64,000 nucleotides of DNA, taken from Tomocerus qinae (Eukaryota; Arthropoda; Collembola; Entomobryomorpha; Tomoceridae). The notes under the pieces were generated by a model. It was not told the origin of the DNA. It saw only the letters and a program-made list of their open reading frames with translations, and made no database searches. The position numbers were made by a program, and so were the translations under genes. The DNA is taken from positions 114,502,375 through 114,566,374 of the forward strand of contig CM034546.1 of the NCBI GenBank assembly GCA_020055645.1, written 5' to 3'. This document shows positions 48,301 to 59,745 of the stretch, in pieces (within the stretch, counting starts at the first letter, position 1; each line of letters starts with the position of its first letter).

Positions 48301-48878
48301 CTAAGCAGCCTTTCGAATGTGGCATCTATATTCCTTATTCTATCTGGGAAATGATCTGAGTAAAGATTCCAACTTTTTGTTAGCTTCAGTACAGCACCTT
48401 CGATATCAGTTGCTAAATTGTCCGTTCTATGACCATGTAATACCTAAATCCAAAAATTGTTTAATTACAACAGCAACTATACAAAAGGCATTAAAATAGA
48501 CTAAATTAATAGGCACTGACATTAATAGAATTAATGAATGTAAAAAAAGATAAGCAAAGATATGTCAAAATATCTTGCAAATAAATTGCAGTCATAAGGT
48601 TATACTCACCTTTTCGTCAATGTAATTACTAGGAAGCATTAACTTCTGAAGATTAGCAAGGGAAGTAGAACAATACTTCATAAGCGAATTACTTGAAAAA
48701 ATACTGCTTGCTGAGCCAGCCCTGATAAATAAAATTAAAATCTTTACTGCCTTATATTTATTGTTTATTTAACTCAAAATTGCATTTTATAATAAAGAAC
48801 ATTGTTAGAAAGTCAAGTCTCCGAGGTAAGTATATTATGACAAACTTACTGCATATTAGAAGACGAAGATTTGTCCAT
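39351..48878 (-). CDS. Very large (2697-residue) protein with acidic decapeptide repeats, unrecognised
   Basis: Thirteen exons in transcription order: 48878-48850, 48721-48610, 48443-48301, 48193-47988, 47819-47557, 47449-47096, 46989-45270, 45086-44205, 44095-43739, 43656-43492, 43416-43222, 43110-42985, 42892-39351. All phases join. Residues 1-370 look helical and globular (for example WKKAKKIALPFLETAVWYLL). Exon 7 continues this (HPATSFQFLLTAHCLHPQDS) and then becomes strongly basic (EKRKPRKVITV; RRRLLAYKEI). Exons 8-12 are low-complexity. The last exon (1180 codons) is mostly 10-residue repeats of the type ETILENEDQA or ETILDNDEP, then a basic C-terminus (KVECVPPKRSRSRLKAS). Nuclear localisation is inferred from the basic clusters. 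I do not recognise the family; a vague likeness of the N-terminal helical part to that of Rlf/ZNF292-type proteins is unproven, and no zinc finger is present. Confidence 0.8.
39880..42080 (-). repeat. 30-bp coding tandem repeat with ~1.23-kb higher-order duplication
   Basis: Inside the last exon, the plus strand reads cctggtcttcgttttcgaga plus atagtctccg over and over (30 bp, ten codons). A larger segment is duplicated: the block containing cttgttcatttttgttttca occurs near 40631 and again near 41861, about 1230 bp (41 units) apart, with the same order of variant repeats around it. The array stays in frame throughout. Confidence 0.93.
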
Positions 48879-50734
48879 TTTCAAGCTTTGGAGTGTATTA
48901 GATGGGAAATTGATCTATGATAAAAATTGAAAATGCTGGTAGACACGTGAACAGGGGAATTTTACTATCCTCCTTGTTAGTTGGTATCAATGTAGACGAT
49001 GTAGAAATGTAGACTATTAACGTTGGTAATTAATAACCAACAGCTAGTGGGTAACTGTCCATTACACGCGGGCCTTGTATGCGTTGTTTTGCATAGCTGG
49101 ACAATAATTATTCGGTTTCCAGTTCTCCCTTTAGTCTCTCAAAATAGCATCTAAAAAACTCAAAGCAATTTGAAAGTTAGTCATGCCTTAATTTTTAGAA
49201 CTGTTTAGAAAAGACATACAACAGACAACTACACTATAGTATAAAATCAAACTTCAGTGATAACAAGCTAAAAAACTGTAATACTGAATACTAACACTAA
49301 ATTGAAATTAAATAATTAACAAGTCATAATTCCTCACCCGCATTCAGCATTACTGATTGCTGTCAGCCACTTCCGCGAGTAGGTTTGCTGGCTATTGGCT
49401 ATAACTTATAAGGTTTACTGAATAACAAATTTAATTAAACTAATTCTTCCAATTGTGTTATAAAAACAACACAGACAAACAAAACTTACTGAATGATGAA
49501 ATTATTAAGTCCCCATAATATCACACCACTCGAACACAGATCCTTAATTGTATTTATTTGTTGAAATGTTCTATATACACATTAAAATAGAATTATTAAA
49601 ATGCTGTGAAATTAATAATTGTGGTTCTTGAAAAGGCAAAATAATAATGAGTAACGATTTTTATTTGACAGGTTTGTGTTTATTTTACCTTTTGTTTTGT
49701 TTGTTGAAAGAGCAAGAAGAGTTAATTTGAATAGTAGTGCACTTTTCGTACAGTAAAGTTCGTTGAGTGCCCATATAAATGCAATACTCACTCTGTGTAA
49801 AAGTGTCCACAGGAAATATTGGGACGACTTTAGATGAACGTTGAGTTTGATCACTTGATCTGATCACATTACCTACTCAATGCTTCTGCATAGACCATTG
49901 AGAATGTAGAGACGATACCGCGGAATTAGAACTTCTAGGTACCTAACCATGATAACTTTATTGCATACTACGTACGCGTACATCGTTACACCCACACTAC
50001 GCAATTACGCATATTCATACATGCTTTAACTTTCTCCACGTTTTACTAGTTTAGTGAAAGCTGTGAAAGTTGTATGATGTTGCTTGGCTTGTATTCAATG
50101 AATCCATAAATTATTTTCTCCTTCCGAAATGTAGGATTTCTTTTCACAGAGATCTTTTGATCTTGTAATTTTGTTTTACAAATTAAAAATATTAAAATTA
50201 AAAATGTTATAGAATATTAAAGCTGAAAGGATCAAAATGATGATCATAATGTAGAATAAAAATATTCATTTACCCAAATATTTATATTTTTATGAAAAAC
50301 TGCTGGATTCAACAGCGAGGGGGCTCCGGGGCACGTGCCCCCCTCCGAAGGAAATTTTTGTCTAAAAACCCATAAAATCGCTTTAATTTTCGCGATTAAA
50401 ATTATCATATTTTTTCTCATACTTTTTTTCTGTAATTTTCAGAAAATAAAAGATGAGCCTGATTAATGGCTCTTTTTGGTCTTTTTTGAGGCATTTTATC
50501 CGTATTTTGGTATTTCTCAGTTTCCCACAGTCAAGTCAAAGTCACACTTCCAAAGTTCCAAGCATATATAAATAAAATAATCGCACTCCTTCCTACCTAT
50601 ATAGCTATGCGCTGCGCTATATGCAATGGTACACTGTACTGACTGTACACGTACAATACGTAGTACGTAGAAATGTACAGTATGGCATATTAAAACGTAC
50701 TCATAGGCTATTTTACTACAGACGAATTTCAATT
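48879..50734. other. upstream region of the large gene; includes a G-rich repeat fragment
   Basis: Divergent spacer between the large gene (-) and SREBP (+). Around 50300-50480 is a segment beginning tggattcaacagcgaggggg with a G/C-rich palindrome (ctccggggcacgtgcccccc) followed by AT-rich sequence, which resembles decayed transposon DNA seen near 20390 and 37080. No gene is recognised. Confidence 0.45.
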
Positions 50735-50829
50735 AATGTTTTCATTTTCAATAATATACCCCAACACATACCTCCATGTACTAAATTTAGCAATGAGAGT
50801 ATGTGTTGGGGTACATTATTGAAAACATT
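50735..50829 (+). other. 95-nt imperfect hairpin, pre-miRNA-like or small foldback
   Basis: The 5' arm contains caataatataccccaacaca tac, and the 3' arm contains gtatgtgttggggtacatta ttg. The arms pair over about 30 bp with one mismatch and one bulge of about 6 nt, and close on a 27-nt loop. Size and shape fit a microRNA precursor, but a tiny inverted-repeat transposon is equally possible. Nothing shows expression. Confidence 0.5.
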
Positions 50830-51890
50830 ATTTATTATTACAAAGTTTTACTAATCATAGGGGCTCAATGCAATATCTTGTCTTTCAATTGCAATGCATA
50901 AAGGCAATCGGCCATCTCAGTCTCTGTTTACAATTGCATCAAAAAAGTAAGACCCATATGAGACATCCATTTAGCACGCACACCTAGGGTATTCTTTGCA
51001 ACCAAACAATGACTTTTATGGGGACTTTGGGTGTTTTGGATAAGATACACGCTGTACTGGCTGGACGCTGATCCCTGGACTCGTGAATCACTTCCTAATT
51101 TCCGTTATCAGTTTAATTGTCACTAGTCGCTCTCTTTAATCGTTACATCTTAAATATTGGAAGTGGAACAAGGATGAAATGCAAACTCCTATGAGTACTT
51201 TTTAATGTGTCATACAGTAGAAATTTAGAATACGTACTTATACCAATATCTAGTACTACGTACCATAATATTATTTTATGTGTGGTGTGACTAATGTGAC
51301 GTCACTTGTTATGATCGTACGAGAGGCTTTGGCCAATAGAATCCAATCGCACAGTTTCATAGTTTCATTTCATTCATGTAATATTGCTTCACCGTTTCGG
51401 AAGTCTCGGATCGGATAGTAAAGCTTTAATTTTTCGTAAAAAGAGGATTATTCATAAAACATAGCTACAGTTTTCAGAATTTGAAAAAGTCAAAAGTTTC
51501 ATCTGTCGTGTTCTGTAATTGTGGAGTTGGACCTTTAATTTGAAATCGAGCGTACTTCATCATTCATTGTCCCAAGTCCCAACCCATGACCCAATCAAAA
51601 TGCTGAAAGTCCTGAAACGGTATATTTATTTATTTTATTTATTTAATTATTACAGATTATTTCATATTATTTTCATCCAACCAAACATAGCTTCAAAGTT
51701 GGACCTAGATGATCGTAATATTGAATATATTTATTTTTTATCACTGTTGTTCAAAATATTTACTATCCTTTACTTTTTCTTATTTTATAGATTCAGCACT
51801 TGCATTTATCATTTATAAAGGAAAACTTTCTAGCGTGAACCTGCAACCTCCATAAGTCACAAGTGACAAGACAAGATATCTACAACTAGC
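50830..51890. other. upstream region and probable 5' UTR of SREBP
   Basis: No gene is seen. It should contain the SREBP promoter and leader. The short ORF at 51519-51818 is not supported by similarity. I could not identify E-boxes or SRE sites that stand out. Confidence 0.4.
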
Positions 51891-54800
51891 ATGAGTTTAC
51901 TACAAGGAAACACTGGCCCACAAGCAACTGGACAAATGTCTGGTACTGGAGATATATTGTTACCTGACCCGGGGGTAATGATGATGGATGATTTTGCCCC
52001 GGATATAGACCTTCTCGATGGTAATAATAAATAAATATATACCCATGACCCACAACTTAGCGTCGGATGTCAGATGTACAATAATATAGTTAAAGTGTCA
52101 TTCTGATTTCCCAATTCCCATCCCCTTTTATAATTTTAATATACTTGTTCATTATCGAGTTGAAATGAATTCATTCTGGTTCTTAGATATCTTGGGGATG
52201 GACGTTGACTGGAAAGAATTAGAGCCGACGCTTCTTAATCTTACTCAGTCTCAACATTCAAACAATCAGTCTACGACATTCGTTACAAACAATTTGAATG
52301 ACAGTTTAAATCTTACTACGAATGCGCCTTCGTCACCTCCCCAAACAAGTCAAGAATTTATTATTCCGGATCTGAAACCAAACATTAACTTCCTACAAAA
52401 TACTACATCAAGCATAAATCTAACAACACAGCAATCACAATTTATCAATGCCAGTCCTAATTTTGGAAGTACGACTACTAATACCTCGAAATTGTTAACC
52501 CAAGTGTCTTTAGCACCAGCACCTGCACAAAATCAAAGTATTTTACCTAATTTGCAGTTGCCACAAAATCAGCAAGGTACGACTTTTGTTGTCTATATCA
52601 GTAGGAATTCACTATACGCATAATGATTTAATTTAAATTATTGTGTCCATTTGTGATGGCATTATTCAAACATTCATAACTCTTTTTTATATCTTCATTC
52701 TTTTCCAAAAGTATTCAATTTTTAAGGTAAATTAAGTGTGTTTTGGAAAAATATGTCGTGTTACGTAAATGTATTTATAATAATTCTCACAGGACAAGGA
52801 CAACTTTTCAGTTTCACGTATCCTTTGGCACCACAATTGTACAACACTGCAGTGCTTCTTCCCCAACTACAATTAGCTGTTGTCGAAAATAAAGAAAAGC
52901 TCCCTGTTAAGCGTATTACAACCCTGCCGAAATCTAATACCGAAAAAGAGCCTAAAAAGGGGAAAAAAGAGGCCAATCGTCGTTCTAGCCATAACGCAAT
53001 TGAAAGACGTTATAGGTCCTCAATTAATGACAAAATTATCGAGCTGAAAAACTTGGTTTTCCAACCGTCTAATGAGCCGAATGAAAAAGTACACAAAGCC
53101 GCTGTCCTTAAGTCCAGCATTGATAGGATAAAATTCCTACAGTCGAGTAATTCCAGGCTAGAAAAGGAAAATATAAATCTTAAAGCCAATCTAGACTCAT
53201 GGAAAAAGTGCGTTCATTGTGGCTATGAAAATAACTCCATCGTTTCCTCAGATTTAAGACATCTGCTAAGCAACACACCACCTCCTACTTCGTCAAGCGA
53301 ATCTGACAGTAGTTCACTACCATGCAGCCCAATTTCTAACCCTGAAAGCCCAGAAGGTGATCAAGAACACGTCACGAGAAATAAAAGTAATCAAGGGGCA
53401 AGTCCTTTAGCTCTCTTTGCCATTGCAGCTGGTCTTTTCCTTATAAATCCCATATCTCATGGAAATACTAGTGTGCAAGAACAGCAGAGTGTGAATGATC
53501 ATCACAGGAGCAGAGTAGAGCGGTCAGTTGATGAAATGTCAGCAGAATTTCCATCAAATGCCCTCGATTATTCATGGGTTCCTAAGATAGTTGCCCTTCT
53601 CATCAATTTGTTCCTTTTTCTTTCCATTTGCTTTGTCTCTCGAAAATTTTTTGGAAAATCATCCAAGTTTTCAAAAAAATTTCAAAACGACAAAAAACTT
53701 GTTTCTGATTTGGAAGACGCCTTAAAAGATGCCATGAAGACAAAATGTATCGATGATAAGAAGACAAAATTGGAAGATATAATTTCAAAATCCTTCGGTC
53801 ATCGCATACCTTCCTCAAAATTGGCTTTAAAAATCAAATCAACCTGGGAGATGATGAAAGTCCCATGGATTCTGTTTCGAGGCAAAAGAAGTTATGATCT
53901 TAGGATTGTGGATGTTCTGGGAAAATGTTATGTTGAAATTGGAAAAATCGTTCACTTAAGTGAAGGTGGATCGAAATTAACCGAGGACTTTCTCGCAGAA
54001 TTTAGATATTATTGTGGCATAAAAGGATTGCAATTCGGCTTGAAATCTAATACTAAAATGGTAAACTCAAATATTTTTATGTAAAGATTTGTGATATATA
54101 TTGTACTTTGATTTTTTGACTTTTTTAATTTAATTGAACTTTTGTTATTCTAGGCCCAAGAAATCTTATTGTCGGCTTGCATATTGACAAAATCCAAATT
54201 GGTTCTGCGTTTTATACTGTTCAAATTAAAGTCATTCAAGCCAACAAACAAATCTGACTTTCATCCACTGCTTTCTCCTTCTGTAGGACTCCCATTCTTA
54301 AAGAATAATTTAAAAACTAACATTACCGTGCCACCAAACATTCAGACGACAGCAATTGATGTCTCAGATCCTTTGTCTAAGCTGATGCACAAGTTTAAGC
54401 ATGAAATGATGACCAGGGGTATTTCTCAATTGTTTCATTGTGGAGACGGCGCTATACAATTTTTCAGAGCAGCCCTATCTGCAGTGCGATATGAAAAATC
54501 TCTAAATACTGATGGAATGGACACCAAGGATAACAATAGTACTGTGAGAAGCAGATTTAATGGTAATATTTCAAATCTAAATGACACTGGAAAACGACTC
54601 GGAGATCCATATTGTGAATGGTGGGCAACTATCTTGTGGTGTCAAGCTGAGTGGATATCAAGGGGTAAGTACAAAACAGTTTAAATGTCGAACTATTATC
54701 ACAATCTTATTTTACACATTTAATTTTTAATTGCAAACTGTACAGGTGGCCGACCTCCAATTCTGGAAAGATTGTATAAGGTCATTGATACGTTGTGGAC

Positions 54801-56130
54801 TTACCAGAGCGATGATCCAATTTGTCGCGCTATATATTTTTCGCATTTGGCAAAACGCACACAGGTACGATAACATGATAACGACACAAAGTCATACATA
54901 TAGAAATCCAATTATAGTTAATCATACATTAATATTAGCAAATCAGAAAATCTACATTTTAAAAGTTTGTTCGTGTTCGAATACGACTAAAGTCACATTG
55001 TACTAACAAGTATTAGCTCTTAGCAGATTTCTATGAACTCGCCCATTTGTCAAAAATCGATTAAAAAATTTGGCATATTTTGTTTAGATTACGGGCACTT
55101 GTAATGAAAAAGTTATTCGCTTAATCGAAAATGCTTCTGAAGCTCTTCGAGATTCTATTAATCTGACAACGGAAAAGCCGAAACATTCAACACAGTTAGT
55201 CTGGGCCATAGCTGCAGAAAGTATTCTGGAGACAAGAATGGAACTTTGGGAAGAGGAGTACAACAATGGAATGGCTGACAGAGAATTTCTTAGGATGTTT
55301 TCCAGAGATTTAGACACATTGAGATCTCTCACTCATGTTGTCCCGGTCAGTGCCACGACATAATACAAGTTCAACATTTAACATGGTAATGGAAAGTGGA
55401 AACATTTTGGAGTAATTTACTTTTTCTATTTTACAGAATTGCCTGCCATCCGTATATTTATATGAGGCTTGTCTTCGCTTGATGTCTAAAGCTGCTCCGG
55501 GGCGCACACAACAACTCCTGGATGCCAGTTTGCGCTCTGTTCGCCTTAATCAGACAAGAGGTCTGATTTGTAATAGCAATAACGTCGATGGCTATGATCT
55601 GATGGAATCTGCCGAAACTTCTGGTGAAGACTCCAGGAAGAATAGTAAGGGTGGTTCACAGAGCAGCCAAACTTGCAATAAACGAAAGAACAAATGGGGA
55701 AAAGAAAACCTAGTAAAAGAAAAAAGAAAGGCCATAGCTTTGTATCTTCGGTGCAAACATTTACCCAGCCAAGTTATTACATGTCCAGGTGAAAAGGTGG
55801 GTACCATTTGAATGGCAATGAAACTAATGTAGCAATGTATTTTGGAATCTTTAACACTAACAAACTTAGATTAACTTTAAATAGTATGCCTAAATAGTAA
55901 ATTCCCGTTGTAGTATCTTGACTGAAAATATTGATTAGTTCCGAAAGTTACAGTACCTCATTTCTCTATCATTCATCTAATGTGTTTTAATATGTGACAT
56001 TTTATTAACATTACAGGCTGGAATGCTACGTGAAGCTTTAAAGGCAATGGAAAAGTTTGGAGATCACAAGAAAATTAACGAGTGTTTGGAGATGATCCGG
56101 TCTCTGGGACAAAGTGTTACACTGCACTAG
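51891..56130 (+). CDS. SREBP: Sterol regulatory element-binding protein (membrane-bound bHLH-zip factor)
   Basis: Nine exons: 51891-52020, 52187-52576, 52793-54060, 54154-54664, 54746-54864, 55088-55345, 55437-55796, 56017-56130 (eight coding blocks listed; no ninth found), giving 1049 residues. SREBPs sit in the ER as hairpins, bind SCAP through the C-terminal domain, and release the N-terminal factor after S1P and S2P cleavage. Seen here: an acidic activation region ([24 protein letters not shown]); a Gln/Asn/Thr-rich stretch; a bHLH near 236-300 with the SREBP-specific Tyr ([16 protein letters not shown]); TM1 near 376-395 ([17 protein letters not shown]); a short luminal loop with RSVD, a plausible S1P site; TM2 near 436-456; and a regulatory domain ([28 protein letters not shown]). 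A DRSR motif before TM1 is absent, while the Asn-Pro within TM1 is kept. A poly(A) signal is at 56788. The exon count is eight. Confidence 0.96.
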
Positions 56131-59100
56131 AACCTTAACCTCAAAATTATTTATTTTTCAAAGTACCTGTAGTTAAACTTTATTTTATGAATAACCTCCA
56201 GTCTCCAGTTGCCGTGTTCTCTTTCATATCGGTTATAAAACCGTTTGGTAATTTGACTCCACTATTACTACTTATTACGATTGTAAAGTAAAATATTGTT
56301 ATGTCAGATTTATATTTTGTAAACTCTGCTACCCAGAAAGAACAGTGCTCTTTATTATCGTTATCGAACTATCCCAAGTTTGAATGTGTCTGTCTAAAAG
56401 TACTTACTAAAGTACATATACTAAGTACCATTTATTACACTAATTACTGAATAATGTATATTGTGTATTCATATTGTTAAGTCATTTTAGCTTTTTTCTG
56501 GAAATCGAATCATGTATGAATAATTTACATTCTTGCTATATATTTGTATTCTATTTTGTGTGATATTAGTTTGAAATTTGAGATTTCATCCTTTAATATA
56601 GTAGTTATAATTGTTGTTTCGTTCATAATATTAAGTCTAATTAACTATAGACGTATAATTAGTATAGCTTAACTGTATATTAGGTTAAATGTGGTTAAAT
56701 ACATTTACTGTTTCCCCTTTGCAGCTCATGTTGTTTTGTGTCTATTGCGTTGTTAGCATGGGACTTTTCTATTGAAAAAGTTGCGAAAATAAAAGTATAC
56801 TATTAAAGTAGTACCTTTTGTACATGCATTTACATTTATTTATCTTGGCAATGACAAAATGGCAATCAGTGGGAACGAAACATTTACTAAGGTACTTGTT
56901 TTGCTTCAGATATCGTCGTTAATATCAGTTCATCGCACGATATCGTAATATCTGTAGTATAAGAAGATTTGTCTGGTCAATATTATGCTAGTAGAAATAC
57001 ACATGGCACATTTCCCACATTAGTATTAACATCTATTAGTAAACCTATCATTCGTATAAACAACATCGCTTTTTGTTAGACAAACTTAGTGACAAATTAC
57101 GTACAATTTGTCTAAGGCTGTCGTCAGTGTCTACTACTTACATCCTGACTCTGAGTTATGGTAAACTTCCTTTAGACATTAGAATCCAATGCAGCATTCA
57201 ATGGACTTATTACAAAAGGAAGTTCTCTGGATTTGTTCTTGTTTCATGATGGTTCACAAAGCTTAGTCCCCAACACGCAATTTTCAGTGCTAATAATTTT
57301 TCTCACAAGTATTCATTACCAAGTTGCATTTAAATTCATAGACATATGTATCAAAAAGCCTTAATGACAATCTAGGTTGCAAATCTCAAATTAGTAAACA
57401 GTAAACGCACATCTCCAATGACTAATGATCTAATAAATGTCAAATAATTCCAAGGTAGAAATAGGTGTTCGACATAAGTACAAGATTGTGCAATGCTGTA
57501 ACAGAAATAGTACGCAATAATCAAAGGGCCATTGCTTATCTAGAAATTGAAGGAGTTGGAGGTTTTGAGACTAATAGTTAAAGGTTAAATTCAGTCGTCT
57601 ATAGAGAGATTTATTGAGCAATAGGGTTTAGCTGTACGATAGTATATTTAGATAAGAACAAATGACTCAATGATTGCATGACGAATATTAGTGTTTAAAA
57701 TATGTTCAAGATCATACAGCATGCGATTATAGTGTGAAATTACTTTAAGGTACATCCACATCTATCACTGCACTATCTGTATACTTACCATATAGCTATA
57801 TAGAAATTCAGATCTCAAAATTAAACTCTGCGTGTGGATAATAATTGATTAGTACCTAATTTAATACTAATTTTTGGTCTTGGATGAAGTTAAGGCTGAA
57901 TTATTAATTTGCAATAATTAAGTTAGGTATTCACCCGATTTTATGTACATGTCCTTCATTATGTATATCCACAAAGTGCTAGTTGTTAAAATATGGCGAA
58001 AACTGAGAATGACACTTGATATAAATATGATTATGCAGTTAATAGGTCTTTGTCTTTACACTGCTGTACGTTCACTGTATACATAATAGCATTTTATGGA
58101 AAGTATACTTTGATGGACAAGTTTAGATTGGAATCTGTTGTCTGTAGTTCTACAATAAACGTCATAGGACACAATTTAGGTAAATTGCATTTTAGTATGC
58201 AGTTAGTTAATCCTCCGATCTAGAAAAGGTGAGCTATAAGTCTACTTCCAGTTTCACCCTATGATTGAGTCACTTAGGAGAATAGTCAAAATGTATTTTT
58301 AAGTTAATGGAATAATTTAGTATACAAAGTATATGTCTTTGCACAATTAGAACACTTTCTGATATGCATCAGTCTTATCTTAGTCTGGTAATGAAAGGTA
58401 AAATAAATAGTAACTTGATAATTACATAGGCGTTTATTCTAGTTAAAACAATTAGGTATGTACATTTATATTGACCAAAGTAAAATAATGACCTAACATA
58501 GAGACACTTAGAAAATCTTCTAGATGTCTAGTATAACCGTGTGTGGTTTTATCTGTTTATGTGAGCGTATATAAATATTGTTTACCTTAAAATTCAATCT
58601 ACTACTGCAGACATGATACAGTCATGAGCCAGTTAAATCAGTGACTGCATCACCTATTAGTGAGTTTCGTTGGCTAGCAAGTATGACTAACAATAAGAAC
58701 AGATTACAGGATAGTAAATAACTTACCTACTCCACATAGACCATATACTATAATGCATCTCACGTTTTAAATATCTTTAATCTCTGTATAAGGCTGTGCG
58801 TTACGACCTTATGACGATTTATGGATTAAGTAGCGAAGCATAAGTCACATCAGAATGTATAGGTACATAGATACTGAAATTGGAAACACACATATGCATT
58901 CCAAAGATCAAGAATGATATGTGAAACAAGTCACTCTCCAATGGTCAACAATGCCTGTGTGTGTATCTACCTCAATTAACCATTCAATTTGTAATACGAA
59001 GGCAATAATCATACGATACCCTTGGCTGAGCTTTAGCTAAAATCTAGTTCAATCTATAAAACTAAAGTGAATTGCTATTAGGCTACAGTGAACTATAGTA

Positions 59101-59745
59101 TGATGTCATCCAGCCATTCATGATTCGTAATCACTACTTGACTAACATGGTGTAATTAATTTTTAATGGCTAGAGAATTTTAAACTTGTGCTCGTAAACT
59201 GTGTGTACTAATTGAAAATTGAGAAACGAAAATAATAATAATAATGTAATCATTTACAAGAATTGCCCAATATGGATGTGGTTACTAATTAATAGTATTT
59301 TAGGATGGATGTGATCAATTTCATGTGCCTATTTACTTGAGTGTGCACTAAAAGTGAGCAATATGGCTACTGGACAGTTAAATAGTTAAAAACACTACTA
59401 TTATAGTATATCGTATGGATCTAAAAGGTATAGCAGTGAAGAAATGCTGGCACGTAGTAAGTTGTAGGTTAGAGTTAATAATCTTAAAATGGGTTTAGTT
59501 TTAACTCTAACTAATCTTAGATTCCAGATTTCTTAGGTCATGTTGATGCTGTCGTATTGCATCAAATTGTAGGCCAGATCATTTGCAATTGTGAGTTCTT
59601 ACAGTGAACAACCGTTCCTACCTATCTATTTGTGCTGTGACTTTGTGTTGTTTTGTGCTCTGTTGGGAGCGCGGAGCTCTCCAACCAAAACAAGTGCACC
59701 CCAAAAAGTTTACTTCCAAATACAACTCTAAGTAATGTAGGAAAA
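56131..59745. other. SREBP 3' UTR and long intergenic region
   Basis: AATAAA at 56788-56793 probably ends the SREBP transcript. The remaining 2.9 kb is AT-rich without recognisable genes, arrays or inverted repeats. The region just before 59746 should hold the promoter of the glycogenin-like gene. Confidence 0.5.
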
